A stretch of DNA of 18,668 nt from JBBQTQ01 sp038213135. GTDB taxonomy: Bacteria; Actinomycetota; Thermoleophilia; Gaiellales; Gaiellaceae. The notes under the pieces are model-generated. The model worked only from the letters and a program-made list of their open reading frames with translations, was not told the DNA's origin and ran no database searches. Shown here piece after piece: positions 1 to 5,107 of this stretch. The stretch spans positions 1 to 18,668 of the forward strand of contig JBBQTQ010000050.1 in assembly GCA_038213135.1 (NCBI GenBank). The letters run 5' to 3'. Position 1 is the stretch's first letter; the number at the start of each line of letters is the position of its first letter. Both the position numbers and the translations under genes were made by a program.

Positions 1-165
1 CAGAAGCCCACGATCGGTAGCCCGCGCTACTACGCGACGTTGCATCAGGTGGAAGGCCAGGTCTCGCCGATCCTGACCGCCGCGGGGTACTCGCGGAGCG
101 ACGTGATCAAGTGGACGCAGCAGTACATGGCGCCGTTCTACAAGCAGCCCGCGAAGAAGCCGTAG
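1..165 (+). CDS. 3' end of an unrecognised gene (partial)
   Basis: An open frame runs from the first base to a TAG at 163-165 and gives the last 54 residues of a protein. The sequence is coding-like, with many aromatic residues (two adjacent Tyr, a Trp, and Tyr-Met-Ala-Pro-Phe-Tyr near the end) and a Lys-rich tail ending in AKKP. I do not recognise the family. Its place next to a recombinase inside a mobile element makes a phage- or plasmid-derived protein plausible, but nothing in the visible part shows a function. The recombinase gene starts 6 bases after the stop, so the two may be co-transcribed. Confidence 0.55.
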   Translation, partial: QKPTIGSPRYYATLHQVEGQVSPILTAAGYSRSDVIKWTQQYMAPFYKQPAKKP

Positions 166-171
166 CCCGCG

Positions 172-1170
172 ATGGCAGTCGCGGAGCAGCCTGATGCCGA
201 GCCTGGCCGCGATTTTGAAGACCCGCCCGTAATGCCTGTTATGCGCGGCATCGACCAGGAGAGCGGCGCCGAGCTCGTCCCGACCCACTCCCAAGCGCTC
301 GACGTTGCCACCCGCGACCTCGGGCGCTTGGTCGCGGCGTGGCTGCTCGGCTTCTCGAACCCACGCACCCGCGAGGCCTACGCCAACGACCTCCGCGACT
401 TCACCGCATGGGCCTGGAACCTCGACCTCGATCCGCTCGGGCTAGCCCGGCCGCACCTGGACGCGTACGCGCGTCAGCTCGAAGCGCTCGGGCGCGCGCC
501 GGCGACAGTCGCGCGCCGGCTCTCCGCCCTCGCGTCCTTCTACTCGTTCCTCGTCGACGAGGAGATCAGGCAGGCGAGCCCCGCCGCTCGCGTCCGCCGG
601 CCGCGCGTCGACGACGAATCACCGACCCTCGGCCTTGACCGCGACGAACTCGTCAGGTTCCTCGACGCTGCTGAACGTTCTGGGCCTCGCGACTTCGCGC
701 TCGCATGCCTACTCGCCCTCAACGGCCTCCGCGTCTCCGAGGCATGCGGCGCCGACGTCTCGGCCCTCGGTGAGGAGCGCGGCCACCGCGTGCTCTGGGT
801 CATCCGCAAGCGCGGCAAGCGAGAGCGCGCAGCGCTGGCCCCACGAACGATCGACGCGCTCGCAAGGCACCTTGGCGCTCGCGAGGACGGGCCGCTCTTC
901 GTTGCCGATGACGGCAGCCGGCTCGATCGCCACGACACTGCGCGCATCGTTCGTCGGCTCGCCCGAGCCGCCGGCATCGCGAAGCGCATCTCGCCGCACT
1001 CGCTCCGGCACACGTTCGTCACGCTCGCGCTCGACGCCAACGTGCCCCTCACCGACGTCCAGGACGGCGCTGGACACGCCGACGCGCGCACGACGCGCCG
1101 CTACGACCGAGCCCGCCATCGGCTCGAGCGGCACCCCACCTATCGCCTCGCAGCCTTCCTCGACCAATAG
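172..1170 (+). CDS. XerC/XerD-like tyrosine recombinase
   Basis: This is a site-specific recombinase of the tyrosine (phage integrase) superfamily, 332 residues, near the usual 300-330 of Xer-type enzymes. Residues about 50-135 form the helical SAM-like core-binding domain. Residues about 155-325 form the catalytic domain. The catalytic set is visible: Arg187 in NGLRVSEA, a Lys in the RKRGKRER strand (about 213-216), His276 and Arg279 in SPHSLRHTF, His302 after Gly301, and nucleophile Tyr311 in RRYDRA. It therefore looks active. The ATG at 172 has no good ribosome site; the ATG at 241 is an alternative that keeps both domains. The next gene starts 8 bases after the stop. It is a second recombinase in addition to the integrase at 5916-7271 and could be the relic of another insertion, a resolvase-type enzyme of the element, or part of a recombinase cluster. 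Confidence 0.88.
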   Translation: MAVAEQPDAEPGRDFEDPPVMPVMRGIDQESGAELVPTHSQALDVATRDLGRLVAAWLLGFSNPRTREAYANDLRDFTAWAWNLDLDPLGLARPHLDAYARQLEALGRAPATVARRLSALASFYSFLVDEEIRQASPAARVRRPRVDDESPTLGLDRDELVRFLDAAERSGPRDFALACLLALNGLRVSEACGADVSALGEERGHRVLWVIRKRGKRERAALAPRTIDALARHLGAREDGPLFVADDGSRLDRHDTARIVRRLARAAGIAKRISPHSLRHTFVTLALDANVPLTDVQDGAGHADARTTRRYDRARHRLERHPTYRLAAFLDQ

Positions 1171-1178
1171 GAGGACCA

Positions 1179-1496
1179 ATGCCGAGACCGACTGACATCG
1201 CGCTCAAGGCGAGCACTGAGAGCCGCCGCCGAGGCGCGCTCGCCGCGAACGCCAAGCGCCGAGAGAACTCGCTCACCCTCCGCGAGCGGATCGCCCGCCA
1301 CCTCGAGCGGCGCGCGGACGAGCTCACAACCGCCTTTATCGCGGCGACGGGCACAGGCGACCTCGACGAGAGCCGCGAGGCCACGGCCGAGATCATCCGG
1401 GCGATCCGGGAAGACGAGGGGCCTAGACCGCTGATCGGGATCCCCTACAGCGTCTTCCTCGAGCTCGCAGAGCAGTTGCCCGTCAAGCGAGCGTGA
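1179..1496 (+). CDS. small basic protein of unknown function
   Basis: A 105-residue protein starting at an ATG with a strong AGGAGG ribosome site in the 8-base gap after the recombinase stop, so it is very probably co-transcribed and co-translated with it. The N-terminal half is rich in Arg, Lys and Ala with a long predicted helix (residues about 15-55, including LRERIARHLERRADEL). The C-terminal half is more acidic and ends in a short hydrophobic stretch (PYSVFLELAEQL). No motif identifies a family. The helical basic N-terminus would suit nucleic-acid binding, such as an accessory or directionality factor for the recombinase, but this is inference from position and composition only. Confidence 0.7.
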   Translation: MPRPTDIALKASTESRRRGALAANAKRRENSLTLRERIARHLERRADELTTAFIAATGTGDLDESREATAEIIRAIREDEGPRPLIGIPYSVFLELAEQLPVKRA

Positions 1497-1514
1497 TCGA
1501 GCTCCCGATACCCC

Positions 1515-1520
1515 TACACT
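1515..1520 (+). promoter_or_regulatory. -10-like hexamer, leaderless layout
   Basis: TACACT fits TANNNT and ends 7 bases before an ATG at 1528, with no Shine-Dalgarno between them. No convincing -35 hexamer is visible 16-18 bases upstream. Confidence 0.3.
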
Positions 1521-1527
1521 TGGGCCC

Positions 1528-1605
1528 ATGGTTACGACGAAGGCATCGCGCGCGAAGCTCATCGCCAAGCTGAAGCCAGCGCTGGACCTGCTCGCCAAGA
1601 AGTGA
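1528..1605 (+). CDS. candidate 25-residue basic amphipathic peptide
   Basis: This short open frame runs from ATG at 1528 to TGA at 1605. The peptide begins MVTTKASRAKLIAKLK and ends LLAKK. It carries six Lys and one Arg against one Asp, with Leu/Ile spaced to give an amphipathic helix. Translation is supported only by the -10-like TACACT seven bases upstream, in the leaderless arrangement seen at other genes here. It could be a regulatory or membrane-active micropeptide, a relic of a longer gene, or chance. No homology is claimed. Confidence 0.3.
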   Translation: MVTTKASRAKLIAKLKPALDLLAKK

Positions 1606-1640
1606 ACCCGGCGCGTCAGCCGCGCGCCACGGTGGGCGAT

Positions 1641-1660
1641 TGAGCGAGCGTGAGCGAGCG
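1641..1660 (+). repeat. 10-bp tandem repeat, two copies
   Basis: TGAGCGAGCG occurs twice back to back. A third copy lies at 1838-1847, and a related AGCGAGCGTGA at 1486-1496 overlaps the end of the upstream gene. Confidence 0.6.
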
Positions 1661-1687
1661 TGCTTGTCGATCGCGCGCACCGGCCAC

Positions 1688-1719
1688 CATCGGCCAGCAA
1701 ATCCCAGCATCGGCCAGCA
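1688..1719 (+). repeat. 12-bp direct repeat, 20-bp spacing
   Basis: CATCGGCCAGCA starts at 1688 and again at 1708, a spacing of two helical turns. Confidence 0.6.
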
Positions 1720-1770
1720 CTTCGGCGGGTACTCGACCACACCACAAACCAGGACGCCACCAGGGCACTT

Positions 1771-1801
1771 CTCCTGAGCAACTCCTGACCACTCCTGACC
1801 A
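1771..1801 (+). repeat. three CTCCTGA repeats with 11 and 10-bp spacing
   Basis: CTCCTGAGCA starts at 1771, CTCCTGACCA at 1782 and CTCCTGACCA at 1792. The last two are identical. Confidence 0.6.
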
Positions 1802-1898
1802 CAATCCGGCCGTTCGTCGGCCGATCCCAGGGAGCGGTGAGCGAGCGTCGCGGCACGATTCGTCAGCTCGAGCAAGACAGCGGCGGCGGGCGCCCCCC

Positions 1899-1925
1899 CA
1901 GACCTCTCCAGACCACGTCAAGACC
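1899..1925 (+). repeat. three AGACC repeats with 10 and 11-bp spacing
   Basis: CAGACC starts at 1899 and 1909, and AAGACC starts at 1920. Confidence 0.5.
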
Positions 1926-1950
1926 ACAGTCCCGACGATCGTGACTTCTA

Positions 1951-1983
1951 CAGCGTTTGCACAGCGTCCCCACAGCGTTCGGG
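1951..1983 (+). repeat. three CAGCGT repeats with 11-bp period
   Basis: CAGCGTTTGCA, CAGCGTCCCCA and CAGCGTTCGGG follow each other without gaps from 1951, an iteron-like array of exactly 11 bases per unit. Confidence 0.6.
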
Positions 1984-2004
1984 GGCGCCATTAGCAGCGC
2001 CGCA

Positions 2005-2490
2005 TCAGTAGGTCTGGCAGCGCCAGATCGACCCGCCGCTCGAGCTAGTGCTGATCTGCTCGCAGTAGCGACCGTTGTCGTTCTCGCTTGGCCGCCACCC
2101 CGGAGGCTGGCTCTTCCCAGGCGCACACTCGAAAATCCCCCCGCTGGAAGTCCCTCGGATCTTCCAGCAGTTCTCGTAGCGCAGCGTGTGCGCGTCGATG
2201 GTGGCTCGATTGGCAGCGAAGACGAGGAACACGAAGAGGGCGATCGACCACAGGCGGATGAGCTCGTGCCTTTCGCCGGGCGGCCGCCAGATCAAGTACG
2301 CGCAGGCGGGCAAGCCGACAGTGATCGCGATTGGCGCCAACGACCCGTGAGAGAACGCCCAGGACAGCGCGTCGCTTTCGAAGACCAGCACGTACACCGC
2401 GCCGACGACGATCAATCCGAGAGAGAGCCAGAAAGGGGCGCCCTTACCTCGCGGGGCATCTGCACGTGCTCCCTCGGCCTGGGGTTCCAC
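2005..2490 (-). CDS. small membrane protein of unknown function
   Basis: A 161-residue protein starting at GTG (2490). After a charged N-terminus (about 20 residues) come three predicted membrane segments: one beginning FWLSLGLIVVGAVYVLVF, one around APIAITVGLPACAYLIW, and one around LIRLWSIALFVFLVFAA. A roughly 60-residue hydrophilic C-terminal tail follows, with four Cys (in YENCWKI, FECAPG, YCEQI and WRCQTY) and many Gly and Ser. By Cys pairing this tail could be an outside, disulfide-bonded domain. The start is chosen because a -35/-10 pair sits immediately upstream in leaderless layout. I recognise no family. Orientation is opposite to the flanking recombinase and toxin-antitoxin genes. 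Confidence 0.7.
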   Translation of the reverse strand: MEPQAEGARADAPRGKGAPFWLSLGLIVVGAVYVLVFESDALSWAFSHGSLAPIAITVGLPACAYLIWRPPGERHELIRLWSIALFVFLVFAANRATIDAHTLRYENCWKIRGTSSGGIFECAPGKSQPPGWRPSENDNGRYCEQISTSSSGGSIWRCQTY

Positions 2491-2496
2491 CGGGCG

Positions 2497-2525
2497 ACTC
2501 TAGATCGCCCGGCGAGCCGTGTCGA
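2497..2525 (-). promoter_or_regulatory. promoter of the small membrane protein gene
   Basis: On the minus strand TCGACA (2525-2520, five of six matches to TTGACA) is followed after 17 bases by TAGAGT (2502-2497). The GTG start codon comes 6 bases later, implying a leaderless transcript. Confidence 0.6.
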
Positions 2526-2531
2526 GAGCGT

Positions 2532-2549
2532 GTTCCAGCTTCGTTCCAG
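2532..2549 (-). repeat. CTGGAAC direct repeat, 11-bp spacing
   Basis: CTGGAAC occurs twice on the minus strand (2549-2543 and 2538-2532), just upstream of the -35 element at 2525-2520. The position and one-turn spacing suit an activator site for the membrane protein gene. Only two copies are seen. Confidence 0.4.
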
Positions 2550-2645
2550 GTGTCGCGCGGAAGGCTAGGAAAGGGCGTTCTCGTTGAGAGCGGCGACCCT
2601 CCTAGTCGGCAGTCGCGCATCCTCGCGTCACGGGAGCCTCAAGCT

Positions 2646-2926
2646 GTGGTTGAGACTCCCGGCGTCGACGTCCAGGCGGCGACCTCCACGCACGACTGCA
2701 AGACGCCTGGCTGCCCGAACACGGCGAAGGCGTCGACCGGCAGGCACGCGTTCTGCCTTCCTTGCCGGGTCGTCCGCGGGACTGCTCTTCCGGACGGGAC
2801 GCCGATCGCGGGGAAGATCAAGGATGCGGCCGGTTCGCGTCGACGAGGCCGGCGCTCGAGCAGGCGGTGGGGGCGTGGCGTAAGGCGCTTGAGGAGCTGC
2901 CGAACGCGGCCCGCGAGCAGGACTGA
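2646..2926 (+). pseudogene. small zinc-ribbon protein gene with a frameshift
   Basis: From a GTG at 2646 (GGGAG about 12 bases upstream) the frame encodes a short lead, then CKTPGCPN and, after about 10 residues, FCLPC: two Cys pairs of zinc-ribbon type. After GKIKDAAGSRR the frame turns into an improbable Arg/Ser-rich tail (to 2960). The minus-one frame instead continues as RPALEQAVGAWRKALEELP and stops at 2926, which looks like a genuine helical C-terminus. I read this as one gene with a frameshift near 2843. It could be real decay, a sequencing error or, less likely, programmed slippage. No slippery heptamer was recognised. The start is uncertain. Confidence 0.45.
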
Positions 2927-2960
2927 CCCGCGTACTTCGTGTTCTCGAGTCCACCCGTAA

Positions 2961-2985
2961 GCCCTCTGTCCATGCGAGAGAGGGC
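2961..2985 (+). terminator. hairpin downstream of the zinc-ribbon gene
   Basis: GCCCTCT and AGAGGGC form a perfect 7-bp stem with an 11-base loop, 34 bases after the TGA of the zinc-ribbon frame. No T tract follows, so it is a weak terminator candidate. Confidence 0.3.
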
Positions 2986-3078
2986 GGGGTGGCAGCCGCG
3001 TGGCAACGCTCGGAGGTCTACACCACTCGGCGCCCTGAGCTGACGCGCTAAAGCCGAGCGTCGTCGCGGCCGATAGTG

Positions 3079-3107
3079 TTGCACCCGCACATCAGAGGTA
3101 GTAATGT
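3079..3107 (+). promoter_or_regulatory. promoter-like pair overlapping the toxin-antitoxin start
   Basis: TTGCAC (3079-3084), 17 bases, then TAATGT (3102-3107). The -10 abuts the ATG at 3108. If it is used, transcription would start inside the annotated gene and translation would begin at ATG 3123. An AGAGG ribosome site at 3094-3098 argues for the ATG at 3108 and a promoter further upstream, for example TAGTGT at 3074-3079. Confidence 0.4.
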
Positions 3108-3602
3108 ATGTCCGAGCCTCAAATGCCTGTCGTTGAACACACCCTCACTGAGATGCTCCGGTCGTCTGGAGATGTACTTCGTGAGGCCGAAACACAGGAC
3201 ATTCGCATTCGCAGACGGGACGGAGCCGACGTGATGCTGGTCGACTTCGAGCGCGAGACCAACATCCGCCGTGGCCTGAGTGACGCGGTTCGCATTCTGG
3301 CAGCGATCGAGGGCCTGCTCCCGGAGTTCAATGACCGTATCGCCGCCGGGCTGCCGATTGCACTTCCGTGGACCGAGTTTCTGCCGGAGGATGAGCGCTT
3401 GACGTTCCTCCGCGAGTTCAACGCGATGGCAAAGGCGTGCCTCGACGCGGACGTCTTCGAGCCTCTCGCCCAACTCCACCGGGAGTGGCGAGAAACCGCT
3501 GCAGTTCACGCTGACCCGCGACTTTTCGCAGCGCTTACGCGGGAGCCAGCAGATCGCGAGTGGCGAGAGGGCGAGGAAGCTATCGTCCCTCGCCCCTCAT
3601 AG
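3108..3602 (+). CDS. antitoxin of a RelE-like toxin-antitoxin pair
   Basis: A 164-residue protein directly upstream of a RelE/HigB-like toxin gene, with an 18-base gap. The N-terminus (VVEHTLTEMLRSSGDVL, then DIRIRRRDGADVMLV) has the pattern of Phd/YefM-type antitoxins: a helix that sets the DNA-binding dimer, then a strand with the 'RRRDG-D-hydrophobic' turn. The remaining about 120 residues are helical and acidic, longer than a classical Phd (about 70-90). In such systems the antitoxin neutralises the toxin and represses its own operon. Start 3108 is favoured by an AGAGG site 9 bases upstream; ATG 3123 is the alternative. Family assignment rests on pattern and context, so the subfamily is open. 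Confidence 0.7.
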   Translation: MSEPQMPVVEHTLTEMLRSSGDVLREAETQDIRIRRRDGADVMLVDFERETNIRRGLSDAVRILAAIEGLLPEFNDRIAAGLPIALPWTEFLPEDERLTFLREFNAMAKACLDADVFEPLAQLHREWRETAAVHADPRLFAALTREPADREWREGEEAIVPRPS

Positions 3603-3620
3603 ACCGCCTCATCGAGCGCC

Positions 3621-3968
3621 GTGACCGGCCGCAAGGCGCGTGTACCCCGACCAGCGGTTGCAGAAGAGTGGGATCTCCGCTTCAAAGACAAGCGTGCCGC
3701 AGATGACTGGGACAAGCTCTGCGCGACGCACGCCGAGGCTGCCGCTCGGTGCCACGACTTTCTCCGGGCGGACCCTCGGAAGCGGACTGACCGCAACCAT
3801 CCCCTGAAGGGGTCACTGGCGTTGGCAGCGATGGGGGGCAAGGACCTCGAGCAATGGCAACACGAAGTGACGGGAGCGGGCCGCGTCTGGTTCCTGATCG
3901 ACGACGACACGCGAACACTCTGGTTCGCTGAGGTGAGTCTCGGCCACCCAAAGCGCACCGGGGGCTAG
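3621..3968 (+). CDS. RelE/HigB-like toxin
   Basis: A 115-residue basic protein starting at GTG. The fold signature of RelE/ParE-superfamily toxins is visible: an early helical part (WDLRFKDKRAADDWDKL), then the NHPLKG turn (about residues 59-64) typical of RelE/HigB-like toxins, then strands LEQWQHEV, GRVWFLIDDDTRTLWF and a GHPKRT end. Known members cleave mRNA at the ribosome or otherwise block translation; the enzymatic residues cannot be assigned safely here. With the upstream antitoxin it forms a two-gene module that would stabilise the integrated element. The ribosome site is weak, in line with coupling to the antitoxin. The stop lies where a remnant of an opposite-strand gene begins. 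Confidence 0.78.
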   Translation: MTGRKARVPRPAVAEEWDLRFKDKRAADDWDKLCATHAEAAARCHDFLRADPRKRTDRNHPLKGSLALAAMGGKDLEQWQHEVTGAGRVWFLIDDDTRTLWFAEVSLGHPKRTGG

Positions 3969-4122
3969 CTGGCTCGCGCGCCTGGCGCTCGTTCGCCGGA
4001 ACGTTGCCCATGGGCAACACTGAGGCGACCTCGGCCGACTCAATAAGCCGATGCGCGCGACTACGACTGAACGACCAGCGCTCGCGGCAGTAGTCCTCGA
4101 ATGTGCCATGCGTGTCCCTATT
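3964..4122 (-). pseudogene. fragment of a phage/plasmid DNA-binding protein gene
   Basis: The minus strand encodes about 50 residues, RDTHGTFEDYCRERWSFSR continuing with RAHRLIESAEV and NERQAREPA. This matches a conserved block common in actinobacterial phage and plasmid proteins (ParB/KorB-like, 'THxTFEdYCRERWgfSRsrAxqLIdaAeV... NExQAReLA'). I see no start codon, upstream part or continuation: family-like sequence stops at about 4119 on one side and, at about 3967, runs into the 3' end of the toxin gene. It is therefore a relic left by a deletion or rearrangement within the element. No intact copy is in this window. Confidence 0.6.
4003..4018. repeat. perfect 16-bp palindrome
   Basis: GTTGCCCATGGGCAAC is its own reverse complement. 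It lies inside the DNA-binding gene remnant, where it encodes LPMGN, so it may be coincidental rather than an operator. Confidence 0.4.
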
Positions 4123-4242
4123 CGGGCTCCCGCGATGCATTGCTATCGGTCGTGGCGATCCGCGTCCGGAACGAGTCCTGGGTGTACCGCCTCGCCGACG
4201 CCCCGAAGCCGAGTGCGCAGACAGACGAGATCCCCTACTGAG

Positions 4243-4569
4243 ATGGAAGCGCTCTCGATCAGCCTGCCACCGGAGCTCCTCGAAGGCATCGCGACCCGCG
4301 TCGCGGAGATCGTGCTCGACCAGCTCGATAAGCAGCCGAGGGCGAAGAGCATCTGCGACGGTCCCCGCTGGATCCACGGCGCTCAAGCCGCCTCGGACCA
4401 CACGTCGATCCCGGTCGGCCAGGTGCAGAAGCTCAGTGCTGCCGGCGCGATGCCGCACCGCAAGATCGGCGGCCGGAACGTGTACCGAACGGACGAGCTC
4501 GACGACTGGCTCGACGACCACTACGAGGGGCCGGCGCGCGGTGTGCCTCGGCTCCGGGCGGTTCCATGA
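4243..4569 (+). CDS. MerR/excisionase-type helix-turn-helix protein
   Basis: A 108-residue DNA-binding protein. The C-terminal half has the winged-helix layout of the excisionase-like HTH group (HTH_17/AlpA type): a shortened recognition region around SIPVGQVQKLSAAGAMPHRK, then the IGGRNVYRTDELDDWLDDH block, the near-invariant 'R-x-x-x-R...ELDxWL' end of this group. The N-terminal part (MEALSISLPPELLEGIATRV) is helical and may dimerise. The frame is open upstream to 4051, but that extension is Arg/Ser-rich and overlaps a remnant on the other strand, so the ATG at 4243 is preferred. In an integrated element such a protein may act as recombination directionality factor or as a small regulator. 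It is not next to the integrase gene, so the pairing is inference. Confidence 0.75.
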   Translation: MEALSISLPPELLEGIATRVAEIVLDQLDKQPRAKSICDGPRWIHGAQAASDHTSIPVGQVQKLSAAGAMPHRKIGGRNVYRTDELDDWLDDHYEGPARGVPRLRAVP

Positions 4570-4593
4570 TCGTTCCCGGTATGGCGAAAGTGG

Positions 4594-4611
4594 CATGGCG
4601 AGACCGCCATG
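4594..4611. terminator. small hairpin between convergent genes
   Basis: CATGGCG, AGAC loop, CGCCATG: a 7-bp perfect stem in the gap between the convergent HTH genes ending at 4569 and 4655. No T tract, so termination is only suggested. Confidence 0.3.
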
Positions 4612-4654
4612 GCGGCGACCGCCGACTCGGCAGGTCAGGCGTCGGCCATGTGGA

Positions 4655-4948
4655 TCACCGGGCGCTGCGTGGCTCTTCGGCGAGCATCGCATGGGCCGTC
4701 TGCCGGCTGATCCCAGCTAGGCGGCTGAGCTCGGCAACGGAGATCCCCGCGTCAGCCCCGCGTGAGAGAAGGGCCACTAGCTCGGCTCGCGCGGCGTCAA
4801 CTCGCGCCGCCGCCACGTTGCGCTCGCGCTGGTTCTTCTCGAGCAGTTTCGAGACGGCGAGGTACTCGGGGTCGCGGCGTGGACGAGCCAACGTCGCGGA
4901 GTCTGACTCTCTCCGCGGATGCTCTCGGTGCCTCAGTGGTAGGTTCAT
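4655..4948 (-). CDS. small helix-turn-helix regulator, divergent from the integrase operon
   Basis: A 97-residue basic protein. A long charged helix (residues about 30-65) precedes a C-terminal helix-turn-helix: GISVAELSRLAGISRQTAHA, with the Ala-x-x-x-Gly spacing typical of a simple HTH. The ATG at 4948 follows a clear TTGACG-17-GACACT promoter by only 6 bases, so the transcript should be leaderless and the start is well supported. The gene is divergent from the operon of two unknown proteins and the integrase (5108-7271). The short region between holds an inverted repeat overlapping both -35 boxes. The simplest reading is a repressor that controls its own gene and the integrase operon, as immunity-type repressors do in temperate elements. 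Binding is not shown by the sequence. Confidence 0.75.
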   Translation of the reverse strand: MNLPLRHREHPRRESDSATLARPRRDPEYLAVSKLLEKNQRERNVAAARVDAARAELVALLSRGADAGISVAELSRLAGISRQTAHAMLAEEPRSAR

Positions 4949-4954
4949 GACGCT

Positions 4955-4983
4955 AGTGTCGTCGAACTTGACAGTTACGTCAA
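4955..4983 (-). promoter_or_regulatory. promoter of the small HTH regulator gene
   Basis: On the minus strand TTGACG (4983-4978), 17-base spacer, GACACT (4960-4955), then 6 bases to the ATG at 4948. Confidence 0.65.
4968..4983. promoter_or_regulatory. candidate operator shared by both divergent promoters
   Basis: TTGAC, six bases, GTCAA: an inverted repeat whose two arms are the -35 cores of the two divergent promoters. A protein bound here would block both. Confidence 0.45.
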
Positions 4984-4996
4984 TATGCGCGACACT
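4968..4996 (+). promoter_or_regulatory. promoter of the integrase operon
   Basis: TTGACA (4968-4973), 17-base spacer, GACACT (4991-4996). Transcription would start near 5003, leaving a leader of about 105 bases before the first gene. It is the mirror image of the divergent promoter, with the same -10 hexamer and the same spacing. Confidence 0.65.
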
Positions 4997-5004
4997 CGGC
5001 CTAT

Positions 5005-5103
5005 GCTTCGGTGTCGGACGAAGCCCTCGTCTGGGTCCAAGTTCGCGGAGCCTCCGGGATCGGCGCCGACACGTCGACCCGGAGGCTCACGCGGAAGGGA
5101 GGA
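5005..5103 (+). promoter_or_regulatory. structured leader of the integrase operon
   Basis: Two hairpins lie in the leader. The first is GCTTCG (5005-5010) with CGAAGC (5019-5024). The second is a perfect 11-bp stem, 5048-5058 with 5078-5088, around a 19-base loop holding the palindrome TCGGCGCCGA (5060-5069). The left arm contains CCTCC (5051-5055). It can pair with GGAGG in the right arm (5081-5085) or with the GGAGG of the ribosome site (5098-5102). The two pairings exclude each other, an arrangement expected of an RNA switch on translation. No known riboswitch class is recognised. Confidence 0.45.
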
Positions 5104-5107
5104 CAAC

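Larger units (their letters stand above)
1606..2004. other. non-coding region with helically spaced direct repeats
   Basis: About 400 bases with no convincing gene. A 114-codon open frame crosses it but is low-complexity and not protein-like. The region holds five separate sets of short direct repeats with periods of 10, 11 or 20 bases, listed individually. Copies spaced by whole helical turns place binding sites on one face of DNA, as in replication iterons, partition sites or recombinase arm sites. Which of these applies, if any, cannot be told from sequence. Confidence 0.5.

Noticed and set aside
1641..1801. CRISPR array
   Set aside because: Repeats are only 7-12 bases with 10-20 base periods and there are no unique spacers of constant length.
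4003..4018. Palindrome as an operator for the HTH gene at 4243
   Set aside because: It lies within a coding remnant that encodes LPMGN in the expected place and is more than 220 bases from the gene, so chance is the simpler explanation.
4051..4242. Longer start for the excisionase-like protein
   Set aside because: The added residues are Arg/Ser/Thr-rich and overlap the antisense gene remnant at 3964-4122.
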